From contig CANTUR010000039.1 of NCBI GenBank assembly GCA_947683625.1, positions 3,782,001-3,846,000 of the forward strand: a stretch of DNA of 64,000 bases. Direction: 5' to 3'. This document shows, piece by piece, positions 24,480 through 36,063 of the stretch (position 1 is the stretch's first letter; each line of letters opens with the position of its first letter). The notes beneath the pieces were generated by a model. That model was not told where the DNA came from and ran no database searches. It saw only the letters and a program-made list of their open reading frames with translations. This DNA comes from Mallotus nudiflorus. Its lineage: Eukaryota > Streptophyta > Magnoliopsida > Malpighiales > Euphorbiaceae. The position numbers and the translations under genes are program-made.

Positions 24480-25535
24480 TTCTTATGGCACGTGGACATG
24501 GCATAAAAGGTTAGGGAATGCAAATTTGGAGCTTTTGAATAATCTTTGTAAACACAAACTTGTGATTGGTTTACCTAAGCTTGAATTCACCAAGGATAAA
24601 CCTTATGATGCTTACTAAAAGGGAAAACAATCCAAGTCTTCATTTAAGCTCAAGAATGTAGTTTCAACCTCTAAGCCACTTAAACTTATACATATGGATT
24701 TATTTGGACCAACTAGAGTTGCTAGTCTCAGTGGTATACACTATACTTACGTATTGGTTGATGACTACTCTAGATACACTTGGGTATGCTTCTTAGCTCA
24801 TAAGAATAATGCTTTTAGAGCCTTTGAAAGTTTTTCTAAAAAAGTTCAAAAAGAAAAAGGTTTTTTCATTTCATCTATTAGAAGTGATCATAGAATTGAA
24901 TTTGAAAATTAATTCTTTAAAACCTTTTGACAATGAAAATGGTATTTCACATACTTTCTCTTCTCTTAAAACACCTCAACAAAATGGAGTTGTTGAAAGG
25001 AAGAATAGAACTCTAATGGAAATGGCTAGAACAATGCTTCATAAGTATAATTTACCTCTATACTTTTGGGCAAAAGCCATTAACACTTTATGCTACATTG
25101 CAAATAGAGTTTTTAAAAGATCAATTTTAAATAAAACTTCTTATGAGCTTTGGAACAATAGAAAATCCAAAATCTCATATCTTAGAGTATTTAGATGAGA
25201 GTGCTTTATATTAAATACGAAGGATAATCTTAGAAAATTTGATTCCAAAGTTGATGAAGGAATTTTCCTAAGCTATTCTATGTCTAGCAAAGCATATAGA
25301 GTATTTAATAAAAGAACACTAGTAGTTGAAAAGTCAATGCATGTTGTATTTAATGAATTGAACTTACTTGATCCTAAAAAGGATATTTGTAGTGTTAATG
25401 ATGTTATAGGTGAACTTGTGGAAAAGAAGGCTCAAGAAGAACTAGCAAACCTTTAGAACTTAAAGATCCTAGAAAAGAAGAAGTTGAGTAAATACCTCAA
25501 TCTACCTTAGAGGATAACCTTCTAAAGGATTGACA
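24480..25535 (+). pseudogene. Copia-B integrase remnant
   Basis: GAG-pre-integrase (WTWHKRLGNANLELL), then the core with HMDLFGPTR, IRSDHRIEFEN and NGVVERKNRTLMEMA. All three D-D-E residues are still present although a stop follows FEN and a frameshift lies nearby. Two overlapping open frames (24694-24912 and 24809-25198) are pieces of this one domain. Confidence 0.85.
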
Positions 25536-25559
25536 ATTCAAGAATGCTCATCCTTAATA

Positions 25560-26680
25560 CCTCATCATAGGTGATACTACAAAAGGGGTAACTACTAGAT
25601 TTAAACTTAATTTTATTATAAATTTAGCTTTCATTTCTCAAATTGAACCCAAAAATGTTGATGATGCATTGAGTGATGAATTTTGGGTCCTTGCTATGCA
25701 AGAAGAGTTAAATCAATCTGAGAGAAACAAGGTTCAAACCTTAGTTCTTAGACTTAAATATCATCATATTTTAGGCACTAATGGGTGTTTAGAAATAAGA
25801 TGAATAAATAAGGTGTCATAACTAGAAACAAAGCTAAACTAGTTGTTAAAGGTTATAATAAAAAGGAAGGCATTGATTATGATGAAACCTTTGCCCTCGT
25901 TGCAAGGTTGGAAGCTATTAGAATGTTACTTGAATTTGCATCATTCATGGATTTTAAACTTTATCAAATGGATGTTAAAAGTGCATTTCTAAATGGTTTT
26001 ATTGAAGAGGAGGTATATGTTGAGCAACCTTCGGGTTTTGAAAGTTTTAATTTCCCTAATCATGTATTTAAACTTTCAAAAGCATTACATGGATTGAAAT
26101 AAGCTCCAAGAGCTTGGTATGAAAAATTAACTTTCTATTAGAGAAAAGTTTCTCTAAAGGAAAAGTTAACACAATGCTTTTCATGAAGAAATCCAAGCAT
26201 GATTTACTTATTGTGCAAATATATGTTAATGATATTATTTTCAGGGCTACTAACCATTGCTTATGTGAGGAATTTTCTAAGTTAATGTAAAGAGAATTTT
26301 AGATGAGTATGATGAGTGAGCTCAAGTTCTTCCTTGGACTTTAAATGAAGTAATGTAAAGATGAGATTTTCATCAATTAAACCAAATATATAAAGGACAT
26401 TCTTAAGAAGTTTGGAATGGATGGAACTAAGTCAAGCAAGACTCTAATGAGCACCACCAGCAAACTGAATAAAGATGAGAATGATAAATCGGTTGATGAA
26501 AAGCGATTTAGAGGTATAATTGGATCCCTTTTTTATTTAACAATTAGTAGACCATATATTATGTTTGCTACATGCTTGTGTGTTAGGTTTCAATTTAGTC
26601 CTAGGGAGTCTTATTTGAATGCAATCAAAAGAATTTTCAAATATCTTTGTGGTATAATGCATTTAGGACTTTAGTATCCT
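25560..26680 (+). pseudogene. Copia-B reverse transcriptase remnant
   Basis: RVT_2-type RT: VDDALSDEFWVLAMQEEL, ETFALVARLEAIRMLL, YQMDVKSAFLNGFIEEEVYV (first catalytic Asp intact), LSKALHGLK then a stop in place of Gln before APRAWYEKL. The YVDD motif reads YVND (26223-26234), which would abolish polymerase activity. Frameshifts occur near 26130. Confidence 0.87.
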
Positions 26681-27175
26681 AGAAGCTCTGCCTTTGACTT
26701 GCTTAGTTATTCAAATGCAGACTTTACCGATAGTTTACTAGATAGAAAAATCACTTCCAAAACTTATCAAAATTTAGGTAATTACTTAGTTTCTTGGTTT
26801 AGCAAGAAATAAGTTTTGGTTGCTTTGTCCACCATTGAAGTAGAATATACAGCGGCTAGTTATTATTGCTCATAAGTGTTGTGGTAAAAATAATAACTGA
26901 AGGACTATGGCATTGAACTTGATCACATTCCTATTAAATGTGACAATACAAGTGCTATAAATCTTAGCAAAAATCCTATTTAGCACTCTAGAACTAAGCA
27001 TATTGATATTAGACATCATTTCTTGCGTGATCATGTGCAAAATGGTGATATTTTTCTTGAATTTGTTGATACAAATTATCAATTAGCAAACATCTTTACT
27101 AAGCTTCTTTGTGAAGAAAGATTGAATTTTATTAAACATGAGTTTGGGATGATAAATGGTTCAAGCTTGTCTTGA
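26681..27175 (+). pseudogene. Copia-B RNase H remnant
   Basis: Encodes LLSYSNADFTDSLLDRKITS, WFSKK-stop-VLVALSTIEVEY, CDNTSAINLSKNPI and RTKHIDIRHHFLRDHV, the copia RNase H core, up to a stop at 27173-27175. DEDD-type positions are partly retained, with at least four stop codons inside. Confidence 0.83.
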
Positions 27176-29256
27176 TGGTTGGACCTCTTCATGAAAATTA
27201 ATGATTTTCATAAATTTTGTGTGCAATCATGCTTTTAACTTGTTTTTTACTTTCTATTTATTTTTCGTATTTGATACCATTTCATAAAATTCATGCACAA
27301 ACTTTTTTTTCTTTTATTTATACTTTTAATTTATTTTTCATTTTTGATACTTTTGTTCATTATTACATTTTAAATTTTTTTTGGTATTTATGATCTTTAT
27401 CATGTATAATTTACTTTAAATAATTGCTATTTAATAATTAATTATTGAATTTGTTGATTATTTAAATAAGCAAATCTATTATGACTTGATTTATTGTATT
27501 TGCACGATTTTTTTAAATTTTATTAAAAATAATTATTTCAAAAATAATTAATTGAAATTAAAAATTTATTTTTCCCATTTAAATGCTTGATTATGTTGAT
27601 TTATGATAATAATTATAATAGCATTTAACTTGGTTGTGATTTGATATGTTTTGGAGTTAATTTAATGCAAAAGGACCTATTTGTCATGATTTAAGGACTT
27701 GTTTAAAAGTTTTTGAAACTTTAGGGGCCTTTAACCAATTGTATGCTCATTACAACATACAATGCACTTTGCCTCATCCTCGTCCACCTCCTTAATAAGA
27801 CTAGATTAATTTTTATGAGTTTTATGTATTTTTCATCAGTTTTTGTTTGGTTTAATTTCAGTATATTTTCGGTTTTTAAGATATGAGCTGTTAGCTTATG
27901 TCTATGTTTATTTCGTGTCAATTTATATTTGATTTATTTTCTATTTCTCTTTGGTTTATAATCCTTGAGTTGCTAGTTTGTGTCTTGTTCATGTTATGCT
28001 TCTCTTAAGTTTACAATTGATATTCTACTATCATTGTAACTATATCTTTTTCATTAATGCAATTTCTATTTTATTAAAATTTCCTTTTGTATTTTGATAA
28101 AAGGGGAGAAACATTTGAAATTTTTTTTTTCATGCATAAACATTGTAAGTGTGGCTAGTTTTGTCCTCTTTAATAATCATGTTTTCATGATTTTATAATT
28201 TTGACAAAAAGTCTTGTTTTGCTTACTTTGTTTCTTTGTGCCAAGATCCTTATTTTTTAAGATTTATTCTATTTTTTTATTCATTATTTTGGCTCTTGGC
28301 CCTTTATTTCATTAGGACTTTTATTTCTTTTAGGTTGATTTCTTGTTTATTATCTCTCTCTTTTCTTTTTGTCTTTGATAAAGGGGGAGAAAATCTTATG
28401 GATAATTGTTTTTGTGATATGCTAAGTGCTACATGATCATGTATGTTAGTTAGCTAAGTTCTAAATGATCATGTGATAGTTAAGTTTGTTAAATTTCAAA
28501 TAAGCATTATATATACTATGTTTGTGATGCATTTAAGTAGTACTACATGCATTGTAAGTGCTACCAGTATTACATGATCATGCATGTTGGTTAGCTAAGT
28601 TCTACATGATCATGTGATAGATAAGTTTGTTAAGTTTCAAATAAGCGTTATATGTACTATGTTTGTGATGCATTTAAGTAGTACTACATGTATTGTAAGT
28701 GCTACTAGTTTTATTTATTTAAATATGTTTGAAATTATTTTTTCATATTGCCTAACATTTATTTAAATGATCATGTTATCATGTTTTTATGTTTTTAACA
28801 CATATGTCATGTTAAGCCATGTTTCTTTTTGTCCCTTATGTTAAATTTTATGTTGTTTTTATTTTTAACAAAATGGAATAAAATATTAAATTTATATTTC
28901 TTATCATGTGTAAAAAGAGGAGAAATAAAGAAATATATATTTATATAAAGGAGAAATTTTTTTATCTTTCAATTGATATCTCTTCTTAAAACCATCTCCT
29001 TTATAATTATTTAATATTTAAAAGAGACTTTTTTTAAAATCCTTATATATTCTATAATAATTCATTTTTTTCATTTGTTGATACAGGATAAATAATATAG
29101 AAATTATGCATATGTTAAGGGGGAGAAAATTTTTTCGTATATTGCATCTATTTAATTTGAAAGGGAGAACTATTTTATAGAACACATATTTATTCATGTT
29201 AATTATTTGGCACTCACACACAATTTATTTATTTTTATCAAATTTTTTATCAAAGC
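27176..29256 (+). other. Copia-B non-coding 3' region
   Basis: About 2.1 kb of AT-rich sequence between RNase H and the PPT, where SIRE-type elements often have an env-like ORF. I see no env-like open frame. It holds a 141-bp tandem duplication and several purine tracts of AAGGGGGAGA type (near 28101, 28381, 28915, 29118 and 29160) that resemble extra polypurine tracts. Confidence 0.7.
28425..28706 (+). repeat. 141-bp tandem duplication in Copia-B 3' region
   Basis: The segment containing TAGCTAAGTTCTAAATGATC (28451) recurs at 28592 with few changes. The whole unit from AAGTGCTAC to ATTGTAAG is duplicated head to tail. Confidence 0.9.
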
Positions 29257-29270
29257 CAAAAAGAGGGAGA
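29257..29270 (+). promoter_or_regulatory. Copia-B polypurine tract
   Basis: AAAAAGAGGGAGA, next to the 3' LTR start (TATTGACC at 29272). It is the usual plus-strand primer of SIRE-type elements (a GCCAAAAAGGGGGAGAT-like context). Confidence 0.85.
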
Positions 29271-29271
29271 T

Positions 29272-30367
29272 TATTGACCATTTGTATGATCAAACTCCTA
29301 ATTTTGGACTGTAACAAACAATTTAAATTATAACAATTTCATTTAAGTGTGTAGGAAGTTGATCGATTACAAAGTATAAAAGCTCAATATTTGGAAATGT
29401 TAAAATACTGCTTAAAAGAGTATTTAATATTTATTTTATAAAGTACATGAACCAATGCAAGTGCCTAAATTACTTGATGAAAAAGGAGCAAAGAAAAATC
29501 AACTTTTAGACTTATAAGTGTCTCCTCACGAGTTGTCCCCTGTTAGTGCTCTTTTTGAGTCGTTTCAACAATTTTGGATAGTGCCGCTCAAGAGTACCAC
29601 TCACAGTCATGAGCAACTCGTGAGGGCAATCTAGACAGCTCAAAATGGGAAAAAATAAGCAAATTTCAAACTCTAACGGTCATTAAATCGACCCTCATGA
29701 GCTAGGACACTGCCCTCATGAACGTGAATAGCATTTCAGTTGTAAAAGTTTTAAAAAAACTCAAGGATGTTTAAAAGACTTTGGACACACAATCAATGCC
29801 TCTAATAGCCATATTTTTTAATTGTTTATCTATATAAACTACTCCTAGAGCTCAATTGAAGTTAAGATACTTGCTTATTACAATTCTCCATCTTAACATT
29901 CATCATATCTCTCAAAGTCTCAAACATTTATTCTTTATTTCATTAACTTTTGTGAGAGTTAGTTATGTGTTAGAAATAGAATATCTACTTCATCTAAGTC
30001 TTGGGATAGATTAGAAGGGGAGTAACATTTATTTCTGAGGAATTGGTTTAAGTGTTTAGCCATTAAAACACTTGGGAATTGATTTAAAAGTGAACTTAGA
30101 AACTCTTAATTGTGGGGTTGAAGAGTGAGCCTCAAACTCTTGTGTAATCTCAATCTTATGAATAAGATTGTGTGAGATTAAAATCCTAACTTGGGGATAA
30201 GTTAGGAGGAGATGTAAGATTGTTAAGATTCCGAACTCCTTAAATCATTTTGTTCATTGTTCTTCCTATTTTTTTCTCTTTTCATTCTTACTCAATACCT
30301 TAAAATCGTTTTTATTTTTCTAAAATCCTAATTAGCCTTATTCACCCCCCTCTCTAAGGCACTTTCA
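29272..30367 (+). repeat. Copia-B 3' LTR
   Basis: 1,096 bp, about 90% similar by eye to the 5' LTR, with the same CTCATGAG/CTCACGAG-rich U3 and a CTATATAAA TATA box near 29829. Confidence 0.9.
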
Positions 30368-31059
30368 ATTACAAATTGTATGATTTAAGTAATCATCGCT
30401 CAAAACAGATAACTTATCAGACCGATGTTCATTTCAAAAGACCGAGATTCAATTCAATGAAAATAGAAGTTGATTTCTGTCAAAATGAAAGTCTGAAACA
30501 CCTTTGTGAGACTCAAAAACCCTAAAAGACTAAAGAAAAACCTTAAAAACAAAGCCTAGAGGTTTGCGTGTGTCCACGCATAAGCAAGTGTGTGGTAATA
30601 TGCTTTTCACTTGCCCATGCACTCCACACACATGCATAGTGCTCCAAACCACATATCTGCTCGTGCATGCATTCATATCATGTAGACACGCATAATGTTT
30701 CTATGTAGATACACGTGTTTCACATGTACACCTGTAAATTTTTACTATCTATAAATACTAGACTTCTTTTCTCATTCTAAGGGACCTTTTAAGACATTGT
30801 ACTATTACTCTACTAGATTGAAGGCTTAGCACTCCTAAATTTTAATACTATTCACCTATTTCCTTTATTTTTTTAGAAATTTTAGACTAACTTAATCCAA
30901 ACCTATCTACATCTATGTCAAAAAGCACGCTTCAAAGGTATATGAATTTGTATTTCTCACATCATTTTCACAATCTCGACGAGGACAACTTAAAAATCAC
31001 ATTCGAAGCAAAAGCTTTTAGTTTTCAAAACAAAATCAATCGAAACTAAGGACTAAATA

Positions 31060-31577
31060 ATAATTTTTGCACATTTAATTTTTTATCAATTTTGCATTTT
31101 CTCTTTTACTCTAATTCTCTCTTTTATTTTTGTATTACCAACAAATTGTGAACTTGTTATGATTATGTGGTGAGATTGACAATTTTACTTGCTATTTGAA
31201 TAATTTTTGCTTTGTTTGCACTTTCTTAAACTATAATTTTGCATTTTTCTAGCTTTGGGAATGTGCATTTTATAAAAATTTCATTTTTACAATAAAATTG
31301 CATTTTTACAATCTTTTATAATATTTTGCATAGTTACTATTTAGAGTCATATTCATCATTAGAAAAAAAAATCATATTTTGATAATAAAATTTGCATTTT
31401 TATGTTAATTGTGTGATTTATGTGAAAGAAATCTTTTTTCACATAAAATCTTCATTTTATTATCAAAAATACCAAAATAATCATTTTCACATTTTCTTTA
31501 CATCTTTATTGTCAAAATCGTATTTTGGCATAAAATTTTGCATTTTTTGACACAAATTTTACTTTTTTCTGTATAAA

Positions 31578-31638
<61 letters not shown>

Positions 31639-32140
31639 AAATTGCATTTTGACTTGAAATTACATTCTTAATGGAAATTTTGCATTTTTAATATAAGAAT
31701 TGCATTTTCTACATAAAAATTACATTTTTGGCATAAAATTATGCATTTTCCTCTACGTTCTCATATAAAAGTTTGCATTTTCATGAAAAAATCATATTTC
31801 TCATGAAAAGTTTTCTTTTTTTTCAAAAAAAAAAAAACTCAAAAGTTATTTTCTGCATTTTATGTGAAAAAAACATATTTTTCAGATGAAAGTTTTCATT
31901 TTAATAAAAAAAAAACTATTTTTACATTAAAAACCATCATTTTTGCATTTTTATCATTTTCTTTTAAAATCATTATTTTTGGTGCTAAAAAATCATATCA
32001 TTGATGCTAAAATCATAATTTTCACATTTTTGCATAAAAATTGTATGTTTTCATGTCCTAGTATAAAAATCAATATTTTTATCATTTTCGCATCATTTTT
32101 GCATGGAATTTGCATTTTTGTCAATTATGTACGGGAGTGA
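31060..32140 (+). repeat. Expanded AAATTGCATTTTT-like degenerate array in LTR S
   Basis: Dozens of imperfect units of the type (A)AAATTGCATTTTT and ATAAAA..CATTTT fill about 1 kb. The corresponding place in the two LTRs of element G has only one or two such units (TCGCATTGCATTTT), so this is a local expansion specific to LTR S. Confidence 0.75.
31583..31632. repeat. (CT)n(TA)n compound microsatellite
   Basis: About 10 CT units run directly into about 15 TA units. Confidence 0.93.
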
Positions 32141-33147
32141 TGATGATTGTATAGAATTTACTATTCATGTCAACTTTTAGCCACTATTACTTTCAGTGTG
32201 GAGTCGATAGGAGTCAGATTCCATCATCAAATATGCACTAAAAATCTCCATTTTCATTATAAAATCACTTTTCTAGCTAGAGCCACATTATTGGATCCCA
32301 TGATGACCAACACTTTAATTTTAATCATTCCAACATTTTTATCATTTTCTTACCATTTAGAATTATTATTCTATCATTAGCAATTATTTCATATGATTTC
32401 ATCAAATTTCCTACATATGTACATGATTAAATGCTCTTATTTGCTCTTTTGACTGAGTGAACATTTCCTGCTAATTTACTATTTGTTCCAATGAGTGGAT
32501 GAAGTGAACATATGTGTGATAACCTCTGTTTTGTTGGTGTTTTTTAGATCTAAAACTATATTTACTTTTATGCACTTTTTGCTTTCAACTGTATTTACTA
32601 GGAAATCAATGTAAATAATTGTAATTAATTTCTTTACTTTCCATTCATTATTTGTTATGCATGTATATGTATATAAACTATCATTCTGAAACTAGGGTGA
32701 TGTGATAGCCATACAACAAATATTGTATAATGAGAAATAGCCTAAAGTATATACGACCTTTTGTACTTGGAATCTCGACTAGGGATAAAACTTATTGAGT
32801 GACATGAGATTATCCCTCACTTTTTTAAGAAACCAGGTGGTGACTCCACAAACACAAAAGTCTCACATCCTCTTAAGACTAAATGTTTGACCCTATCCTA
32901 CAAATGGAATAGAGAGTCTCTTTCAGCAAAGTTGTGTTTGCACGAGAAATTTTTGGTCGCTCACACACTCATATTATTAACTCTTAATAATAAACTCATT
33001 TAACATAATGTTAAAGCGTAAATACTCAAATAAATAAACACTTTATTTAAATGAATATTTTATTACTATAAAAATAAAAGTATAATGTCATTTATATTAC
33101 AAGAATCGTACTATGGCATATATACACTAATAGCTTTATCACCAACA

Positions 33148-33519
33148 TTTCCCCTATTAAAAGCATAAATGATTTGCGTTTGTGCAAATAAAGGAAAATG
33201 AAACTCTTAGAATTTACTTGGACTAGTTCAATAAGGTTGTAATGCAAATAGAGCATTTGAGTAATGATGCAGTAGTAAACGCATGAAGAACATAACTTGA
33301 ATGGATAGATGTGACAAATTAATGATTAGAAAGCTACACTCCTTTACTAAAGCAATGGCTATAACTACAAGGTTGATTGACTTTGACTAAGATAGAAAAG
33401 AGATGTAGAAAAAAGAAAACAAAGAGAAGTATCATAAAGGAAAGAAGAAAAGAAGGATTCCCAAAGAAATTATAATATAATTATTGAATCTAGGAGAGAA
33501 ATGGATATGTTCCTTTAAA
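33148..33519 (-). other. PPT-like tract and short unassigned remnant of the C2 element
   Basis: On the minus strand AATAGGGGAAA directly precedes LTR C2 (TGTTGGTG at 33147), a convincing polypurine tract. The remaining 350 bp show no recognisable pol domain on either strand. Confidence 0.5.
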
Positions 33520-34440
33520 TGCATTAAGGTTGAAGATCCTTATATGGATCAGATAAAATAAAATAGACATCCTTATATTAAAAAGGCTTAATCCCACTTT
33601 CAAAGGAACTTATGATAGAAATTGTTATTATAAATACCACTGGGGCTATGGTTATGATATAGATGAATGTCAAGATCTCCAAGTAGAGATAGATTGATTA
33701 GTCAAAGTTCAATCTTTAAAAATGTTCATTTAAGTTATTGAAAGGGATAAGGATCTAAATACTCATACACAAAGTGATAAAAATCCTAAATGGACTCATA
33801 GGGAAGTCTTCATAGTATTCAATATGATAGTCATAGGTGACATAACGTCTGGAGGCAAAAGGAAAAAACCCTAAAAAATGTATGTTCCTTATCCAAATCT
33901 AATCAAATCATCACTTTTACTTTAAAGGATGGAGGATTTATTCATTAACCTCGTAATAATCCATTAGTAATAAGTGCATACCTTAATAATTACCTCTTAA
34001 TGATGATGCCCATAAATGAAGGAAGTGTAGTCAATGCATTATTATGGCAGACCTTCTAATCAATGAGAGGGTCATTCGTTAATTTGAAACCAGCACAAAA
34101 TCCAATCTTAAGCTTTTCATGGAGGAACTGTAAACTAATAAGGAGTGTCAATATAAATGTTGAACTTTGAGATTAGGATTTTAAAAATTCTCCAAGCATT
34201 AAAGTAATATTCAATATAATAAACATCCAATTATCTTATAATGGTAACATTAAAAGATTAATCCCTTATGAAATCAAGGTAGTTATGAGCATACAATACT
34301 TAACAATGAAAATTTCAACTAAAGGCTAACTAATCATAATAAAAGGAGATTATGAAGCTGTCAAATAATGTTATTAGATTGCTAGAAAATATCAAGTTAT
34401 AGCCTTCTCAATAGAATTTAATGAGTGTGAGAAATGAATT
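33520..34440 (+). pseudogene. Decayed Ty3/gypsy gag-protease fragment
   Basis: Plus-strand reading gives CYYKYHWGYGYDIDECQDLQVEI (a Gag zinc-knuckle-like block C..H..GH..EEC..L in worn form), then a VIGDITSGG block that usually links Gag to protease in Tat-type elements, a protease stretch (NNPLVISA...NEGSVVNALL, where DNGSS is expected) and QLSYNGNIKRLIPYEIK..., resembling the SYNAILGRP region. Stops and frameshifts are frequent. No LTRs of its own are recognised. Element H inserted just to its right. Confidence 0.6.
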
Positions 34441-34470
34441 ATTTTGAGCACTCAATATATTAGAATTAGG

Positions 34471-35743
34471 TGTCATTCTAGTTGCATTTGTAGTCTTTTG
34501 TTGAATTTTTTCTTTAGTTTGAGTGTTTGTGTTGCATTACTTTAGTTTGTGTTCATTTTAAGTATTTTGGTTTACTTTTGATTATTTTAGTGTGTGTAGG
34601 TGTCTAAAGAATAGTAGTGGATTGATGTATAGGGCTTTTGAAGTTTATGGAAGTGTCTAAGAATGATGCGTTCAAGTCCAATTTGAAGGGGTCAAAGAAA
34701 AGACTGGAACATGACCATGTGCCTAAACACGCATGGCATGTGCCCTACTGATAACATTTGAATTTTGAATTTAAAATGCTGATTTTGGGGGATTTTATGG
34801 CAATTTTTGAAAGGAAATAAATCAAGAGGTTGGAGGCAGGGTTTTAGGTGTGGAGCCACCAAAAACAAAATATTCGACATTATTCTACAATTCTTAGTTT
34901 TCTTTTTATCAATTTTTAAAAGGAGACTATTCTTGTTCATATTGGTTTTGAGATTAAGAAACAAGGATTGAAGAACAATAGACCTTCCATTTCAACTAAT
35001 TAAGTAGATAAGGGGGTTCTTCTTTTTACTTTATTATTATTCATTTCTATTTTGATTAATGATGATGTGTACTTTCTTTTACTTTTTTCTTTATCTCTTA
35101 TTATCAACATGTGTAGTTAATTTCTTTGTAAGGTTCTTATTTCAATTCAACTATATGAATATTGTAATTAAACCTAAGCTATTAATCTTGATTCATGGGT
35201 TGTTGTTGAACTTAATGTCATCATAGGATTGATCACCCTTTAATTCAATTCACACAATGAAACTTGATTAAGAGATAGATTGCATTGGATTTAAACAATA
35301 ACCTATTAGATGCTTTCTTGGTTGAGAGACATTAAAGGAACTAATATTGATTAAAGGCTAGAGCATACAACTGAGTTAAAAATCATTTAGTAAGTGAGAG
35401 CTATAAATTTAGGTTTTAGTTTACTTGGTTAATTATAGGTTTATCTGAGAGGAAAACCTAGGATTCATTTGATGCCTTGAAAATGGATTAAGATTCAACA
35501 TGGTTTAAGTGTTAATTGATCTTAAAAAATAGTTGAATTGGTAATAAGAAACCTAGTCTTTAAATTAATTGTTACTTAATTCATATTTTCTTTGTTTACT
35601 TTTAATTAAATTCAAAAAACTCAAAATTCATTATTTAAACAAACAAACACATTTAGTATCACAATAGTTGATTTACAATCTCTGTAGGATAATATTAATT
35701 TGCTACTTGCACGATTTCATATGCTTATAAATTTCTCACGTCA
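34471..35743 (+). repeat. Element H 5' LTR
   Basis: About 1.27 kb, TGTCATTCTAG...CACGTCA. The right boundary is fixed by the PBS. The left boundary is inferred from the first suitable TG, because the 3' LTR is not in the window. Confidence 0.7.
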
Positions 35744-35749
35744 AGTTTT

Positions 35750-35767
35750 TGGTGCCGTTATTGGGGA
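35750..35767 (+). promoter_or_regulatory. Element H primer binding site
   Basis: TGGTGCCGTTATTGGGGA, a mutated version of the TGGCGCCGTTGCCGGGGA PBS (tRNA-Asp type) characteristic of Athila and related lineages, a few bases after the LTR. Confidence 0.8.
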
Positions 35768-36063
35768 TTACCAAAATTGATATTGTTAAGAACTTTGTGT
35801 TGTTTTATTTAGACTTTCTTTTAGTTTGTGAAGTGATTGTGTGTGGTTTTTTAGTGACTTGAGTAGTTCATGCACACAACACGTGGTGCAAGCATACAGG
35901 GAGCCTAGTTAATACCACTTGATTTAAAGCTTTGGAGAATAGTTCACAGAAGGAGAAGATAAAATAGTAACAAGATGAACAGAGGAGAAGAGTAAAGAGC
36001 TCACCTCTAGTAGAATAAGTAGCACAAAACATGTAAAATGGCCAAAAAACTATAAGGGATTTT

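Larger units (their letters stand above)
20868..30367 (+). mobile_element. Copia-B, full-length but decayed SIRE/Maximus-like element
   Basis: 9.5 kb with LTRs of 1,093 and 1,096 bp (TATTGACC...TTTCA), flanked by ATTAT (20863-20867) and ATTAC (30368-30372). Order: LTR, PBS, gag, PR, IN, RT, RNase H, about 2.1 kb of non-coding 3' region, PPT, LTR. It belongs to the same family as Copia-A but is clearly diverged from it. All coding parts carry stops, many of them Gln codons turned to TAA/TAG. Confidence 0.92.
20654..32965 (+). mobile_element. Solo Tat-type gypsy LTR (S), split by Copia-B
   Basis: The left part (20654-20862) starts TGTCATACCTCAAAATTTTAACTATCC and matches the start of the LTRs of element G (38337 and 51877). 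The right part (30373-32965) matches their remainder (TATCAGACCG..., CATGTCC, ACTAGGG.., GGTGGTGACTCCAC) and ends GGTCGCTCACA. Flanks are CACTT (20649-20653) and CACTC (32966-32970), one mismatch. No internal gypsy sequence is present, so it is a solo LTR. It is about 1 kb longer than the G LTRs because of an expanded AT-rich repeat zone. Confidence 0.83.
11025..33147 (-). mobile_element. Copia-type LTR C2, split into three pieces by nested insertions
   Basis: Pieces at about 11025-11803, 19102-20653 and 32966-33147 align in order with solo LTR C1, about 2.5 kb in all. Matching blocks include AGCATATGTACTAAAT (piece 2) and TAATGTCATT...ACAAGAAT...GGCAT (piece 3). The right end reads ACCAACA, followed by reverse-strand AATAGGGGAAA, a polypurine tract, so C2 looks like a 3' LTR of a minus-strand element whose body is gone. 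Copia-A interrupts it at 11803/19102 and solo LTR S at 20653/32966. The left boundary is approximate. Confidence 0.7.

Noticed and set aside
27176..29256. Env-like ORF in the 3' region of Copia-B
   Set aside because: No long open frame, signal peptide or transmembrane pattern in the plus orientation; only short AT-rich chance frames.
8558..33147. C1 and C2 as the two LTRs of one intact element
   Set aside because: C1 has its own perfect TAAAA duplication on both sides and C2 has a PPT on its outer side, so they are separate insertions or remnants.
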